DNA of 43,951 nucleotides from a bacterium BMS3Abin03 (GTDB taxonomy: Bacteria; Bacteroidota; Ignavibacteria; Ignavibacteriales; Ignavibacteriaceae): positions 1 through 43,951 of the forward strand of contig JAJDNK010000098.1 of assembly GCA_022340715.1 (NCBI GenBank), in the 5' to 3' direction. The notes under the pieces are model-generated. The model worked only from the letters and a program-made list of their open reading frames with translations, did no database searches and was not told where the DNA came from. Shown one piece after another: positions 1 through 8,577 of this stretch. Position numbers and translations under genes: made by a program. Positions within the stretch are counted from its first letter, which is position 1; every line of letters begins with the position of its first letter.

Positions 1-393
1 GCTCCTTAACAATTCATGCAACTTGATGTCTAATTCTGTCGGTTTGTGCCTGCTGTCGATCAGATGGAAAGCCAAATTAATTCTATTCGATTTAAGAATA
101 AATCCAGAAACTAATTTTCCCCAATAAGCTCTTTCTTTCAAGCTCGTTTTAGCATAGCCGTAGCCGGGTAAATCCACAAGATAAAATTTGTCGTCCACGT
201 TATAATAATTTATTGAACGTGTTTTCCCCGGCGATGAACTTATTTTTGCGAGATTTTTTCTTCGGAATAAGGAGTTAATAAAAGAAGATTTGCCAACATT
301 CGATCTTCCACAAAGAATTATTTCAGGTAATGATTTTCCCGGAATATCTTTTAATTGGAATACTGATCTTTCGAACTGAACTTTTTCGAACAT
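1..393 (-). CDS. engB: Ribosome biogenesis GTP-binding protein EngB/YsxC (C-terminus beyond window)
   Basis: TRAFAC-class GTPase that acts in late 50S subunit assembly. The 131 visible residues contain the G1 P-loop GRSNVGKSS at residues 29-37, a G2-region threonine in the SSPGKTRS stretch (53-60), and the G3 motif DLPG at 74-77, followed by the family-typical GYGYAK. The family is usually near 200 residues, so about the last third (NKxD and SAx motifs) lies off the left edge. The ATG at 391-393 is the only plausible start: no in-frame alternative lies upstream and there is no Shine-Dalgarno site, because the preceding bases are the U-tract of the rplQ terminator. Placement after the ribosomal super-cluster fits a role in ribosome assembly. 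Confidence 0.95.
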   Translation of the reverse strand, partial: MFEKVQFERSVFQLKDIPGKSLPEIILCGRSNVGKSSFINSLFRRKNLAKISSSPGKTRSINYYNVDDKFYLVDLPGYGYAKTSLKERAYWGKLVSGFILKSNRINLAFHLIDSRHKPTELDIKLHELLRS

Positions 394-394
394 A

Positions 395-428
395 ATAAAA
401 AAGAGTAACCGGAATACCGGTTACTCTC
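395..428 (-). terminator. Rho-independent terminator after rplQ
   Basis: Perfect 11-bp inverted repeat (402-412 pairs with 417-427) with a 4-base loop. On the minus strand it is followed by a run of T residues at 401-395. It ends the rpoA-rplQ transcript. The T-run stops only two bases before the engB ATG. Confidence 0.9.
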
Positions 429-452
429 TTTCTGATAAATATTAAAAATATT

Positions 453-947
453 TTATTCTTCTTTTTTCTCTGAAGATTCAGCAACAACCTGAGCTTCTTC
501 CATCTCTGCCTGTTCTTCAGCTTCTTTCTTTTTCTTTGCTTTTGTTTCTTTCTCTTCCTTTTTCTCTTCAGCTTTAGCAGTTATAATATCGTTATAATCA
601 ACCAGTTCAATAACAGCCATCGAAGCTGCATCGCCAAGCCTGTTGCCAATTTTAACAACACGTGTATAACCGCCGGGTCTGTCTCCGATTTTAGGAACGA
701 TCTCAGAGAACAATTCTTTTACAGCTTCTTTATCCTTAATGTAATCCATGACCTGTTTTTTTGAATGGAGATCATCCTTTTTAGCTTTTGTAATCAACTT
801 CTCAACAAAACCGCGTGTTTCTTTTGCCTTAGCAAGAGTTGTTTTTATTCTTTTATGTTTAAGAAGAGCAGTAGCCAGAGAGATCATAGTAGCTTTCCTG
901 TGACTTGCGGTTCTTCCTAATTTTCTTCCTTTTACCTTATGTCTCAT
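453..947 (-). CDS. rplQ: 50S ribosomal protein L17 with charged C-terminal tail
   Basis: Large-subunit protein near the peptide exit tunnel. The N-terminal block [16 protein letters not shown] (2-17) is the L17 signature. The canonical fold covers about residues 1-120. The protein is 164 residues against about 127 in E. coli. The extra ~40 residues form a Lys/Glu-rich, low-complexity, probably disordered tail; L17 tails are known in Bacteroidetes relatives. It is the last gene of the alpha operon (rpsM-rpsK-rpsD-rpoA-rplQ) and is followed by a strong terminator. Confidence 0.97.
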   Translation of the reverse strand: MRHKVKGRKLGRTASHRKATMISLATALLKHKRIKTTLAKAKETRGFVEKLITKAKKDDLHSKKQVMDYIKDKEAVKELFSEIVPKIGDRPGGYTRVVKIGNRLGDAASMAVIELVDYNDIITAKAEEKKEEKETKAKKKKEAEEQAEMEEAQVVAESSEKKEE

Positions 948-967
948 TTATCAACCTTTAGCAATTT

Positions 968-1963
968 CTAATTTGTTTCCGGTTCCTGTTTTAAGTATTT
1001 ATCGACGTCCATACCAAAGTCTAATCCCATACTTTCAACAATATCCATTAATTCAGCAAGAGATTTTCTTCCAAAGTTTCTGAATTTAAGCATCTCGCTT
1101 TCATCTTTACGGACAAGATCACCGAGCGTTTTGATATTAGCTGCCTTTAAACAATTATGGGACCTGACACTTAATTCAAGTTCTTCAACATTAGTTGTAA
1201 GAATTTTCCGGATTCTTTCAGCTTCGGTATCTTTAGGACTAACCTGTTGTTCTTCTTCCTGTTCAATATCAAAATTAATGAACAACTGGATATGCTCCCT
1301 CATAATTTTAGCTGCCTGGGTTAAAGCATCATCCGGTGTAATCGATCCGTCGGTTGTTACTTCAACGGTTAATTTTTCAAAATCGTTTTTATCGCCGATT
1401 CTAACATTTTCCACATCAAATTTTACATTTTTAATAGGTGTAAAAATTGAATCAATCGGAATAACTCCTATTGTTTGATCCGGATCGACATTTTCACCAG
1501 ATGGAACGTATCCTGTTCCTTTACCAACTCTTAACTCAACATCAAATTTTGCATTCTTGTTTAAAGTTGCAATGTGAAGATCAGGATTAAGTATTTCTAT
1601 TTCATTACTGGCTTTCTGAATATCTTCTGCGGTCCAGATTCCCTCACCATTAAACGAAAGAGTTACTTTTTCAGGTTTCTTTGCCAGCAGTTTTAGCCTA
1701 ACCTGTTTAATGTTAAGAATAATTTCAGTAACATCCTCTACCACTCCTTCAATCGATGTAAATTCATGAAGAACTCCGCTGAATTTAACCGAAGTTATAG
1801 CGGCTCCAGGCAACGAGGACAATAATACACGTCTCATCGAGTTTCCTAAAGTAACACCATATCCTCTTTCCAATGGCTGAAGAAAAAATCTACCAAATGT
1901 ATTTGTATAACTAGCTTCGTCAAGAACTACAGCGTCGGGCATCTTTAAATGTGATACACTCAT
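968..1963 (-). CDS. rpoA: DNA-directed RNA polymerase subunit alpha
   Basis: The alpha dimer scaffolds RNA polymerase assembly; its C-terminal domain contacts UP elements and activators. The N-terminal domain (about 1-230) contains the conserved GYGVTLGNSMRRVLLSSLPG block (residues 34-53) used in dimerisation. The C-terminal domain (about 255-331) contains the RSHNCLKAANIKTLGDL and FRNFGRKSL helix-hairpin-helix motifs. The length of 331 is normal. The ATG start has an AGAGGAT Shine-Dalgarno site 6 bases upstream. It lies between rpsD and rplQ, the standard alpha-operon order. Confidence 0.98.
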   Translation of the reverse strand: MSVSHLKMPDAVVLDEASYTNTFGRFFLQPLERGYGVTLGNSMRRVLLSSLPGAAITSVKFSGVLHEFTSIEGVVEDVTEIILNIKQVRLKLLAKKPEKVTLSFNGEGIWTAEDIQKASNEIEILNPDLHIATLNKNAKFDVELRVGKGTGYVPSGENVDPDQTIGVIPIDSIFTPIKNVKFDVENVRIGDKNDFEKLTVEVTTDGSITPDDALTQAAKIMREHIQLFINFDIEQEEEQQVSPKDTEAERIRKILTTNVEELELSVRSHNCLKAANIKTLGDLVRKDESEMLKFRNFGRKSLAELMDIVESMGLDFGMDVDKYLKQEPETN

Positions 1964-1995
1964 TTATTAATCCTCTAAAATGATTTTAAAAATTT

Positions 1996-2622
1996 TTATT
2001 TAGAGTAAAGCTCAACTACTAATTGTTCGTTTGCATTCAATGGAACTTCTTCTCTTTCAGGTATCTGTACAAATGTGCCCAAAAGATTAGCTTTATCTAC
2101 AGTTAACCACGAATAAGTACTGTCTTTTACTCTTTTAAGAGAGTCGTGAATTGCATCCAGCTTCTTACTCTTATCTCTAACCTTTATTATATCACCAACA
2201 CTAAGCGAGTAAGATGGTATGTCTACAAGCTGATCATTTATACTGAAATGCCTGTGTCTGATCAGTTGCCTTGCCTGTTTCCTGGAACCGGCAAATCCGA
2301 TCCTGTAAACAATATTATCAAAACGTCTCTCAAGCAATTTTACCAGGTTTTCACCTGTAATTCCTTTTTGCTTATTTGCCTTTTCAAAATAGTTTTTAAA
2401 CTGGGTTTCCAGTAAACCATAAGATCTTTTTATTTTTTGTTTCTCACGAAGCTGAATACCGTATTCGGAAACCTTTGATCTTCTGCTTTGTCCGTGTTCA
2501 CCCGGCGGATAACTTCGTGATTCAATAGGACACTTTTCTGTATAGCACTTCTGTCCCTTCAAAAACAATTTCTGTCTTTCTCTTCTACATAACTTACAGA
2601 CTGAATCTGTATATCTTGCCAT
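1996..2622 (-). CDS. rpsD: 30S ribosomal protein S4, zinc-binding form
   Basis: Primary 16S rRNA-binding protein that nucleates 30S assembly and in many bacteria represses the alpha operon. Residues C9, C12, C26 and C31 form the four-cysteine zinc motif of the C+ S4 class (as in Thermus). The central S4 RNA-binding domain includes RRFDNIVYRIGF and ARQLIRHRHFSIN. The length of 208 is normal. The ATG start is preceded by GGAG. Autoregulation of rpsM-rpsK-rpsD-rpoA-rplQ by S4 is known elsewhere; I did not identify the leader pseudoknot here. Confidence 0.98.
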   Translation of the reverse strand: MARYTDSVCKLCRRERQKLFLKGQKCYTEKCPIESRSYPPGEHGQSRRSKVSEYGIQLREKQKIKRSYGLLETQFKNYFEKANKQKGITGENLVKLLERRFDNIVYRIGFAGSRKQARQLIRHRHFSINDQLVDIPSYSLSVGDIIKVRDKSKKLDAIHDSLKRVKDSTYSWLTVDKANLLGTFVQIPEREEVPLNANEQLVVELYSK

Positions 2623-2645
2623 TAACTATTCTCCGAATTAAAAAA

Positions 2646-3032
2646 TTAAACTCTTCTTCGCTTAGGAGGTCTACATCCATTATGGGGCAACGGAGTAACA
2701 TCTCTAATCGAACCTATTTCCAGACCAGCAGTATGCAGCGCTCGTATAGCTGCTTCCCTTCCTGAACCAGGACCTTTTACCAAAACTTCAACTTTTCTTA
2801 ATCCTAAATCATAGGCTTCTTTTGCAGCAGCTTCTGCAGAAATTTGCGCTGCATAAGGAGTGTTTTTTCTTGATCCTTTAAATCCGTTTTTTCCTGCTGA
2901 AGACCAGGAAATCGTATTCCCGTAAATATCAGTAAGAGTTACGATTACATTGTTAAATGTAGCTTTAATGTGAGCTACACCGTTTGTATCAACCTGTGTT
3001 TTTTTCCTGCTTCTTTTTAATCCTTTAGCCAA
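2646..3032 (-). CDS. rpsK: 30S ribosomal protein S11
   Basis: Small-subunit platform protein. Recognisable by the [18 protein letters not shown] block near the N-terminus, [13 protein letters not shown] in the middle, and the C-terminal [18 protein letters not shown]. The isoaspartate-prone Asn-Gly near the C-terminus is present. The length of 128 is normal. The start codon is TTG (3030-3032), supported by a GGAGG Shine-Dalgarno site 8 bases upstream and by alignment to the family N-terminus; the nearby ATG is out of frame. Confidence 0.97.
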   Translation of the reverse strand: MAKGLKRSRKKTQVDTNGVAHIKATFNNVIVTLTDIYGNTISWSSAGKNGFKGSRKNTPYAAQISAEAAAKEAYDLGLRKVEVLVKGPGSGREAAIRALHTAGLEIGSIRDVTPLPHNGCRPPKRRRV

Positions 3033-3062
3033 TTACATTACCTCCGGTCAATAAAAAATTAA

Positions 3063-3446
3063 TTACTTCTTAGTTGGTGCTTTTTTCTTACCGGCAACGG
3101 TCTTTCGTTTACCTTTCCTGTTACGCGCATTCGTTCTTGTCCGTTGTCCTCTTACAGGTAAACCGCGTCTGTGCCGTATACCTCTGTAAGATCCGATATC
3201 CATAAGCCTTTTTATATTTTGCTGTACTTCCGAACGAAGAGCACCTTCTACCTTATACTCGGAAGTGATTATTGCTCTAATAGCACCAACATCTTCCTCA
3301 GTAAGATCACCGACTTTTTTATTCGGATCAACTTTTGCTTTTTCAAGAATATCTACTGAAACAGTCGGACCAATTCCGAAAATATATCTTAACCCAAACA
3401 ATACTTTTTTATTTTTGGGTAAATCGACACCTGATATACGAGCCAA
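3063..3446 (-). CDS. rpsM: 30S ribosomal protein S13
   Basis: 30S head protein that forms intersubunit bridges and contacts P-site tRNA. The N-terminal block [14 protein letters not shown] and the HhH-like [13 protein letters not shown] segment (here [12 protein letters not shown]) are diagnostic. The basic C-terminus contains [19 protein letters not shown] and a Lys-rich tail. The length of 127 is normal. The start is TTG (3444-3446) with AAGGAG 7 bases upstream. It is the first gene of the alpha-operon group, following rpmJ. Confidence 0.97.
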   Translation of the reverse strand: MARISGVDLPKNKKVLFGLRYIFGIGPTVSVDILEKAKVDPNKKVGDLTEEDVGAIRAIITSEYKVEGALRSEVQQNIKRLMDIGSYRGIRHRRGLPVRGQRTRTNARNRKGKRKTVAGKKKAPTKK

Positions 3447-3466
3447 TTATCTACTCCTTATAATTT

Positions 3467-3580
3467 TTAACCCTGGCGTTGTTTATGTTTTGGATTTTTA
3501 CAAATCACTCTCACAACACCCTTGCGTTTTATTATTTTGCAATTATCACATATTTTTCTAACAGATGATCTTACTTTCAT
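3467..3580 (-). CDS. rpmJ: 50S ribosomal protein L36, zinc-binding form
   Basis: A 37-residue protein beginning [16 protein letters not shown]11, C14, C27 and H32 form the complete C3H zinc ribbon of the C+ paralogue. The ATG at 3578-3580 has GGAG 5 bases upstream, and the stop is TAA at 3467-3469. It lies between infA and rpsM, the standard position. It is a late-assembling 50S protein contacting 23S rRNA. Confidence 0.96.
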   Translation of the reverse strand: MKVRSSVRKICDNCKIIKRKGVVRVICKNPKHKQRQG

Positions 3581-3590
3581 AGTATCTCCG

Positions 3591-3809
3591 CTATTTATAT
3601 CTGTAGGTTATTCTACCTTTTGTTAAATCATATGGAGATAATTCTACCGAGACTTTATCTCCTACTAAAATTTTAATGAAATGCATTCTCATTTTACCGG
3701 AAATATGCGCAAGCATTTCATGCCCGTTGTCGAGCTTTACTTTAAACATAGCATTCGGTAACGTTTCAGTAACTATGCCATCTATTTTTATTGGTCCTTG
3801 TTTAGCCAT
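3591..3809 (-). CDS. infA: Translation initiation factor IF-1
   Basis: Single OB-fold S1-like protein of 72 residues that blocks the A site during initiation. The sequence starts [15 protein letters not shown] and contains [15 protein letters not shown] and [18 protein letters not shown], all family hallmarks. I chose the ATG at 3807-3809, which forms a TAATG one-base overlap with the map stop codon (translational coupling). A TTG two codons upstream is in frame but lies inside map and would add two residues. Confidence 0.97.
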   Translation of the reverse strand: MAKQGPIKIDGIVTETLPNAMFKVKLDNGHEMLAHISGKMRMHFIKILVGDKVSVELSPYDLTKGRITYRYK

Positions 3810-4570
3810 TAGCAAACAGTTAATATTTTCGGTGAATTTCCATTTACTAATATTGTATGTTCAAAATGTGCTGAAGGTTTACCATCAGCTGTTAATATCG
3901 TCCAGCCGTCTTTATTAGTTAACACCTGATATTTGCCTGCATTCACCATTGGTTCGATTGCCAGAGTCATACCATTTTTTAATTTGGCTCCTGTTCCCTT
4001 TTTTCCAAAGTTCGGAATCGAGGGTTCTTCGTGAAGATATTTTCCAACTCCATGACCACATAAATCGCGAACGATAGAAAAACCGTTTTCTTCAACGTAA
4101 GATTGTACTGCAGCCGAAATATCATGAACCCGATTACCCTCTAAAGCTGAGTTAATACCTTCATAGAGAGATTTCTCAGTAATATTCAGAAGTTTTTCTT
4201 TTTCAGCCGAGACCTCACCAACAGCAACCGAAATTGCAGCATCGCCGTAATAATCATTTTTAAGAACACCAACATCCAGTGAAATAATTTCACCGATTTT
4301 TAAAGCTCTGCTTCCGGGTATTCCGTGTACCACCTCATCATCTACGGAAGTACAAACGGAACCGGGAAATCCCGGAGCACTACCTTGAGTATAGCCTTTA
4401 AAAGCCGGAATTGCATTGTTACTTTTAATGTAATCTTCTGCAATTCTATCAAGTTCTAAAGTTGTAATCCCCGGTTTTACATTGTTCTTCAATAACTGAA
4501 GAGTTTCTGCAACAATTTTGCAGCTTTCTTTAATAAAATCTATATCTTTTTTAGTCTTTATAATTATCAC
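3809..4570 (-). CDS. map: Type I methionine aminopeptidase
   Basis: Removes the initiator methionine from nascent proteins with small second residues. The pita-bread fold is recognisable by the five metal ligands D99, D110, H173, E206 and E237 and by the substrate-contacting H82 in VVHGIPG. The length of 253 matches the bacterial type Ia family; there is no N-terminal zinc-finger extension. The start is GTG (4568-4570), five bases after the secY stop. Gene order secY-map-infA lacks the adenylate kinase gene often found between secY and map. Confidence 0.97.
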   Translation of the reverse strand: MIIIKTKKDIDFIKESCKIVAETLQLLKNNVKPGITTLELDRIAEDYIKSNNAIPAFKGYTQGSAPGFPGSVCTSVDDEVVHGIPGSRALKIGEIISLDVGVLKNDYYGDAAISVAVGEVSAEKEKLLNITEKSLYEGINSALEGNRVHDISAAVQSYVEENGFSIVRDLCGHGVGKYLHEEPSIPNFGKKGTGAKLKNGMTLAIEPMVNAGKYQVLTNKDGWTILTADGKPSAHFEHTILVNGNSPKILTVC

Positions 4571-4575
4571 AAAAT

Positions 4576-5913
4576 CTAATACCTGCGAGCACGCAACTTT
4601 CCGGTTTTCATAAATCCATCGTAATGTCTCATCAGCAAATGAGACTCAATTTGCTGGAGTGTATCTAATGCAACACCAACAACAATCAGCAAACTTGTAC
4701 CGCCAAAGAAACTTGCAAACTGACCAGAAACACCCATACCCGAAACAAATGCCGGAAGTATGGCTACAATTGCCAGGAAGATAGAACCGGGCAAAGTAAT
4801 TTTCGTTAAGATGTTATCAATAAATTCCGAGGTTTGTTTACCGGGACGTATACCGGGAATAAATCCTCCCTGCTTCTTCATATTGTCTGCAACATCTTTT
4901 GGATTAAATGCAATAGCTGTATAAAAATATGTAAAGAACACTATCATTAAGGCATATACAACCGAGTAAACAGGAGACGTATATATAAAATAACTAGATA
5001 GAGTCTGAAGAAATTCGTTGTTAGGGAAAAACGAAAGCACCGTATTCGGGATAAACATAATTGCCTGGGCAAATATGATCGGCATAACTCCAGCGGTATT
5101 TACCCGAAGTGGAATATACTGGGTAACGCCTCCATATACTTTTCTTCCGACAACTCTTTTTGCATATTGAACAGGAATTCTTCTTGTACCTTGGGTTACA
5201 AGTACAACACCAGCAATAATAAAGAACATAAAAACGAGAATAATAATTTCAACAATTATCGATCTCTGTCCGGCATCAATTAACCGGATTTCATCAAAAA
5301 TAGCATAAGGCAACCGGGCAATAATTCCTATAAAAATTATCAGTGAAATTCCGTTACCGATACCTCTCTCAGTAATTTGCTCACCCATCCACATCATAAA
5401 CACAGTACCCGAAGTAAGTATCATAATCGTTGTAAGAACCCAGCCAATACCTCTAACAGGGTCAGGAACAATCGGCAAACCCTGAACCTGAAGGTTTAAT
5501 AATCTAACCGTGACACCCCATGCCTGCAAAGCTGAAATTAAAACAGTTCCATACCTTGTAAGCTGGGTTATCTTTTTTCTTCCCTCTTCGCCTTCCTGCT
5601 GTAACTTCTGAAAATACGGTACAACCGCCCCCATCAACTGGAGAATAATAGATGCCGAGATATAAGGCATAATACCCAAAGCAAAGATTGCAGCATTATG
5701 AAAAGCGCCACCAACAAACAAATCATAAAGTGCAAATAAATTATCAGACGATTGATTTTGCATGCTCTCTGTTAAGAGAGTAGCATCAACGCCGGGTATT
5801 GTTATATGAGCACCTAACCGTACAATAAAAAGCAGCGCCAGCGTATAAACGATCCTTTGACGCAGCTCGTGAATCTTAAATATATTTCTGAATGTATCTG
5901 TAACTTTCGACAT
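4576..5913 (-). CDS. secY: Protein translocase channel subunit SecY
   Basis: Inner-membrane protein-conducting channel. It has 445 residues with about ten hydrophobic segments. N-terminal HELRQRIVYTLALLFIVRLG begins the first membrane segment. The conserved cytoplasmic loop signatures QYAKRVVGRKVYGG and ADNMKKQGGFIPGIRPGK are present, as is the C-terminal MRHYDGFMKTGKLRARRY. SecE is encoded at 30756-30938. It follows rplO in the usual spc-operon position. Confidence 0.98.
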   Translation of the reverse strand: MSKVTDTFRNIFKIHELRQRIVYTLALLFIVRLGAHITIPGVDATLLTESMQNQSSDNLFALYDLFVGGAFHNAAIFALGIMPYISASIILQLMGAVVPYFQKLQQEGEEGRKKITQLTRYGTVLISALQAWGVTVRLLNLQVQGLPIVPDPVRGIGWVLTTIMILTSGTVFMMWMGEQITERGIGNGISLIIFIGIIARLPYAIFDEIRLIDAGQRSIIVEIIILVFMFFIIAGVVLVTQGTRRIPVQYAKRVVGRKVYGGVTQYIPLRVNTAGVMPIIFAQAIMFIPNTVLSFFPNNEFLQTLSSYFIYTSPVYSVVYALMIVFFTYFYTAIAFNPKDVADNMKKQGGFIPGIRPGKQTSEFIDNILTKITLPGSIFLAIVAILPAFVSGMGVSGQFASFFGGTSLLIVVGVALDTLQQIESHLLMRHYDGFMKTGKLRARRY

Positions 5914-5922
5914 AAAACAAGA

Positions 5923-6381
5923 TTAAATCTTTTTTATTGAGCCGCCTGCAGCTTCAATTTTTTCTTTAGCTTTGCCACTGAATGCATGAACTTCCAGGTT
6001 CACTTTTGCTTTAAGTTCACCTTTAGCAAGAACCTTAATTGGTTGTTTAGCACTGGAAACCAAGCCTAAACTCTTTAATGATGCAGCATTAAGAACATCA
6101 TTTCCCAGTTTTTTTTCATCAGCTACTCTTTGCAAAGAATTAACATTAACGATCTGGTAACGAGTTTTAAAAATATTTGTAAAGCCGAATTTCGGTGTTC
6201 TTCTTTGCAACGGCATCTGTCCACCCTCGAACCAACTTTTTTTGTTGGCACCTGATCTTGACATTTGGCCGTTCATACCGCGTGTAGAAGTACCACCTCG
6301 GTTTGAGCCTTCGCCTCTACCAACTCTTTTTCTGTTCTTCCTTGAGCCCTCGGCATATTTTAAATTACTTAGAATATCCAT
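5923..6381 (-). CDS. rplO: 50S ribosomal protein L15
   Basis: 50S protein with a long, basic, Gly-rich N-terminal extension that penetrates 23S rRNA: RKNRKRVGRGEGSNRGGTS (residues 14-32), then GQMPLQRRTPKFGFTN. The globular C-terminal part ends AHAFSGKAKEKIEAAGGS-like (here EVHAFSGKAKEKIEAAGGS), as in the family. The length of 152 is normal. ATG start. The neighbours rpmD and secY are in canonical order. Confidence 0.97.
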   Translation of the reverse strand: MDILSNLKYAEGSRKNRKRVGRGEGSNRGGTSTRGMNGQMSRSGANKKSWFEGGQMPLQRRTPKFGFTNIFKTRYQIVNVNSLQRVADEKKLGNDVLNAASLKSLGLVSSAKQPIKVLAKGELKAKVNLEVHAFSGKAKEKIEAAGGSIKKI

Positions 6382-6394
6382 TATACTTTCCGAA

Positions 6395-6580
6395 CTATCC
6401 TTTTATTTCTTCAACTTTAACTAAGTGTGTAACTTTATTGATCATTCCTCTTATTTGAGGAGTGTCGTTATGCACTTTTTCCCAATTAGGTCTTCCCAGA
6501 CCTAAAGCCTTGATTGTTCTTTTCTGAATCTTTGGTCGATCAATAATACTTCTTGTTTGAATTACTTTAATTTTTGCCAT
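6395..6580 (-). CDS. rpmD: 50S ribosomal protein L30
   Basis: Small (61-residue) ferredoxin-like-fold 50S protein. The sequence has the family pattern KVIQTRSIIDRPKIQKRTIKALGLGR followed by the MINKVTHLVKVEE end. ATG start at 6580, eight bases after rpsE. L30 is absent from some bacterial lineages; here it is intact. Confidence 0.96.
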   Translation of the reverse strand: MAKIKVIQTRSIIDRPKIQKRTIKALGLGRPNWEKVHNDTPQIRGMINKVTHLVKVEEIKG

Positions 6581-6587
6581 CTTATCC

Positions 6588-7094
6588 TCAAGAGTTAAAT
6601 ATTTCCTGGGTTGTCAATCCTCGTTTCTTCGACATTGCTTTTGCATCAATCTGATCTAATAATCCGTTGAGAGTTGCTTTCACCTGGTTATGAGGATTAC
6701 TTGAACCAAGAGATTTTGTTAAGACGTCCTGAACTCCTGCTGCTTCAAGCACTGCACGAACACCACCGCCTGCTATTAAACCGGTACCCGGTGAAGCAGG
6801 TTTAAGAAGCACACGACCGGCACCATATTTTCCAATAGTCCGGTGAGCAAGAGTACCTTTAATAATTGATACATTTACCAGACTTTTCTTAGCGTCATCA
6901 ATTCCTTTTGAAATTGCATCGGTTACTTCGTTAGCTTTACCAAGTCCTACACCAACACTACCGTTTCCATTTCCTACTACAACTATAGCGTTAAAGCTGA
7001 ACCGGCGTCCACCTTTAACAACTTTTGCTACACGGTTAATATGTACAACTTTTTCTTTAAGTCCTTCCAGCTCGGGATTTCTTACGGATTTCAA
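6588..7094 (-). CDS. rpsE: 30S ribosomal protein S5
   Basis: 30S body/head protein involved in translational accuracy and mRNA helicase activity. The N-terminal double-stranded RNA-binding domain contains [19 protein letters not shown] and [17 protein letters not shown]; the C-terminal domain contains [20 protein letters not shown]. The length of 168 is normal. The start codon is TTG (7092-7094) with GGAG 6 bases upstream. It is separated from rplR by a tRNA-Gln gene, which is unusual for this operon. Confidence 0.97.
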   Translation of the reverse strand: MKSVRNPELEGLKEKVVHINRVAKVVKGGRRFSFNAIVVVGNGNGSVGVGLGKANEVTDAISKGIDDAKKSLVNVSIIKGTLAHRTIGKYGAGRVLLKPASPGTGLIAGGGVRAVLEAAGVQDVLTKSLGSSNPHNQVKATLNGLLDQIDAKAMSKKRGLTTQEIFNS

Positions 7095-7131
7095 TTATAT
7101 CTCCAGTACTAATAAATTCTTAAAAAAATTG

Positions 7132-7202
7132 CTGCCGGGAGAGGATTCGAACCTCTACAGACGCCTCCAAAGGGCGTAGTCCTGCCATTAGACGACCCGG
7201 CA
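7132..7202 (-). tRNA. tRNA-Gln (anticodon TTG) inside the spc operon
   Basis: 71-base cloverleaf: 7-bp acceptor stem (TGCCGGG with CCCGGCA), T8, short D-arm, anticodon stem ACGCC/GGCGT around loop CTTTGGA (anticodon TTG, decoding CAA/CAG), T-arm AGAGG-TTCGAAT-CCTCT, and discriminator G73. The weak U1-A72 pair and G73 are known GlnRS identity elements. CCA is not encoded. The gene lies between rplR and rpsE on the same strand, so it is probably cut out of the ribosomal-protein transcript by RNase P and a 3'-processing enzyme. Confidence 0.95.
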
Positions 7203-7218
7203 TTCTTCCACATACTCA

Positions 7219-7581
7219 TTAAAATTTCAGCCCTCCTTCTCTGGCACCGTCAGCAACTGCTTTAACGCGACCATGATAACGATAACCTCCTCTGTCAAAT
7301 ACAACATTAGTTATCTTTTTTTCGATTGCTTTTTTTGCAATCAGGGAACCTACAATTTTACTTTTTGCCACTTTGCCTTCCGAACTCTTTACTTCATTCT
7401 GAATTTCCTTTGAAAGCGTAGAAGCCGAAGTTAATGTACTGCCGGTGGAATCATCGACTAACTGAGCATAAACATGATTTAAGCTACGGTAAACAGCCAG
7501 TCTTGGTCGTTCAGGCGTACCGGATACTTTTTTCTGAATTCTTAATTTAACTCTCTGACGATTATTTAATTTCGTTTTCAT
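7219..7581 (-). CDS. rplR: 50S ribosomal protein L18
   Basis: 5S rRNA-binding protein of the central protuberance. Diagnostic segments are [18 protein letters not shown] near residue 28 and the C-terminal [20 protein letters not shown], followed by AREGGLKF. The length of 120 is normal. ATG start. It is followed on the same strand by the tRNA-Gln gene 16 bases after its stop. Confidence 0.97.
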   Translation of the reverse strand: MKTKLNNRQRVKLRIQKKVSGTPERPRLAVYRSLNHVYAQLVDDSTGSTLTSASTLSKEIQNEVKSSEGKVAKSKIVGSLIAKKAIEKKITNVVFDRGGYRYHGRVKAVADGAREGGLKF

Positions 7582-7612
7582 TCTTTTTTCTTAGAAAATA
7601 ATTTTAACTAAA

Positions 7613-8149
7613 CTAACCAGCGGTTTTACCAGCTTTTCTTCTAATATGCTCGCCGACGTATTTAATACCCTTACCTTTATATGGTTCAGGTTCTCTGAAC
7701 GATCTTATTTTTGCTGCAACTTGCCCGACTAATTGTTTATCGGCACCTGATACAACAATTTGAGTCTGAGATGGAGTCTCAAAAGTAATTGTTTCAGGTG
7801 GCGCAAAATAAATCGGATGAGAATATCCAATATTCAGAAGAAGATTTTTCCCTTTTAATTCGGCACGATATCCAACACCAACAATTTCCAATTCTTTTTT
7901 ATAAGAAGAATTTACACCTGTTACCATATTTTGTATTAATGCACGTGTTAAACCATGCAAGGATTTATTCTCCTTAGAATCATCCGGTCTGGTTACTGTT
8001 ATTTCATTATCTTTTATTTCAACCGATATATTCGAGTGAACATTTTGATGAAGTTCACCCTTAGGACCTTTAACTTTCATCAGCTGTCCTTCCTTTGAAA
8101 CACTTACACCTTTCGGTATCTCTATCGGTTTTTTACCTATCCTTGACAA
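7613..8149 (-). CDS. rplF: 50S ribosomal protein L6
   Basis: Two tandem L6 alpha-beta domains. The N-terminus SRIGKKPIEIPKGVSV and the C-terminal signature EPEPYKGKGIKYVGEHIRRK (with KAGKTAG tail) are both present. It binds near the sarcin-ricin loop and factor-binding site. The length of 178 is normal. The start is TTG (8147-8149), with GGAG 6 bases upstream. Confidence 0.97.
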   Translation of the reverse strand: MSRIGKKPIEIPKGVSVSKEGQLMKVKGPKGELHQNVHSNISVEIKDNEITVTRPDDSKENKSLHGLTRALIQNMVTGVNSSYKKELEIVGVGYRAELKGKNLLLNIGYSHPIYFAPPETITFETPSQTQIVVSGADKQLVGQVAAKIRSFREPEPYKGKGIKYVGEHIRRKAGKTAG

Positions 8150-8169
8150 TTTTTTCTCCGTTCAAAATT

Positions 8170-8565
8170 TTACCATATATAGCAGATAACTTCACCACCG
8201 GTAGATTGCTGTCTGGCTTCTTTATCTGTCAGTAAACCTTTGGAAGTTGAAATTACTGCAGTACCCAAGCCATTCAGCACTCTCGGCATCTCCTTTGATT
8301 TTCTATAAGTTCTTAAGCCGGGTCGGCTTATTTTTTTTAATCCACTGATAGCAGGAACACCATTATTATACTTCAATAAGACTGTAATTTTATTTTGTTT
8401 ACGATCTTCTTCAACTTTAAAATCGTAAATGTATCCGCTTTTCTTCAAAATTTCCGTAAGGCCAATCTTCATTTTAGAAGCAGGAATATCTACTCTTACC
8501 TTCTTTGCTTTTGAAGCGTTTCTAATTCTCGTTAAATAATCAGATATCGGATCTGTAACGGGCAT
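8170..8565 (-). CDS. rpsH: 30S ribosomal protein S8
   Basis: Primary 16S rRNA-binding protein, and a known translational repressor of the spc operon in enterics. The N-terminus [18 protein letters not shown] and the C-terminal [18 protein letters not shown] and GGEVICYIW match the family. The length of 131 is normal. ATG start at 8565. Confidence 0.97.
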   Translation of the reverse strand: MPVTDPISDYLTRIRNASKAKKVRVDIPASKMKIGLTEILKKSGYIYDFKVEEDRKQNKITVLLKYNNGVPAISGLKKISRPGLRTYRKSKEMPRVLNGLGTAVISTSKGLLTDKEARQQSTGGEVICYIW

Positions 8566-8577
8566 ATATATCTCCTT

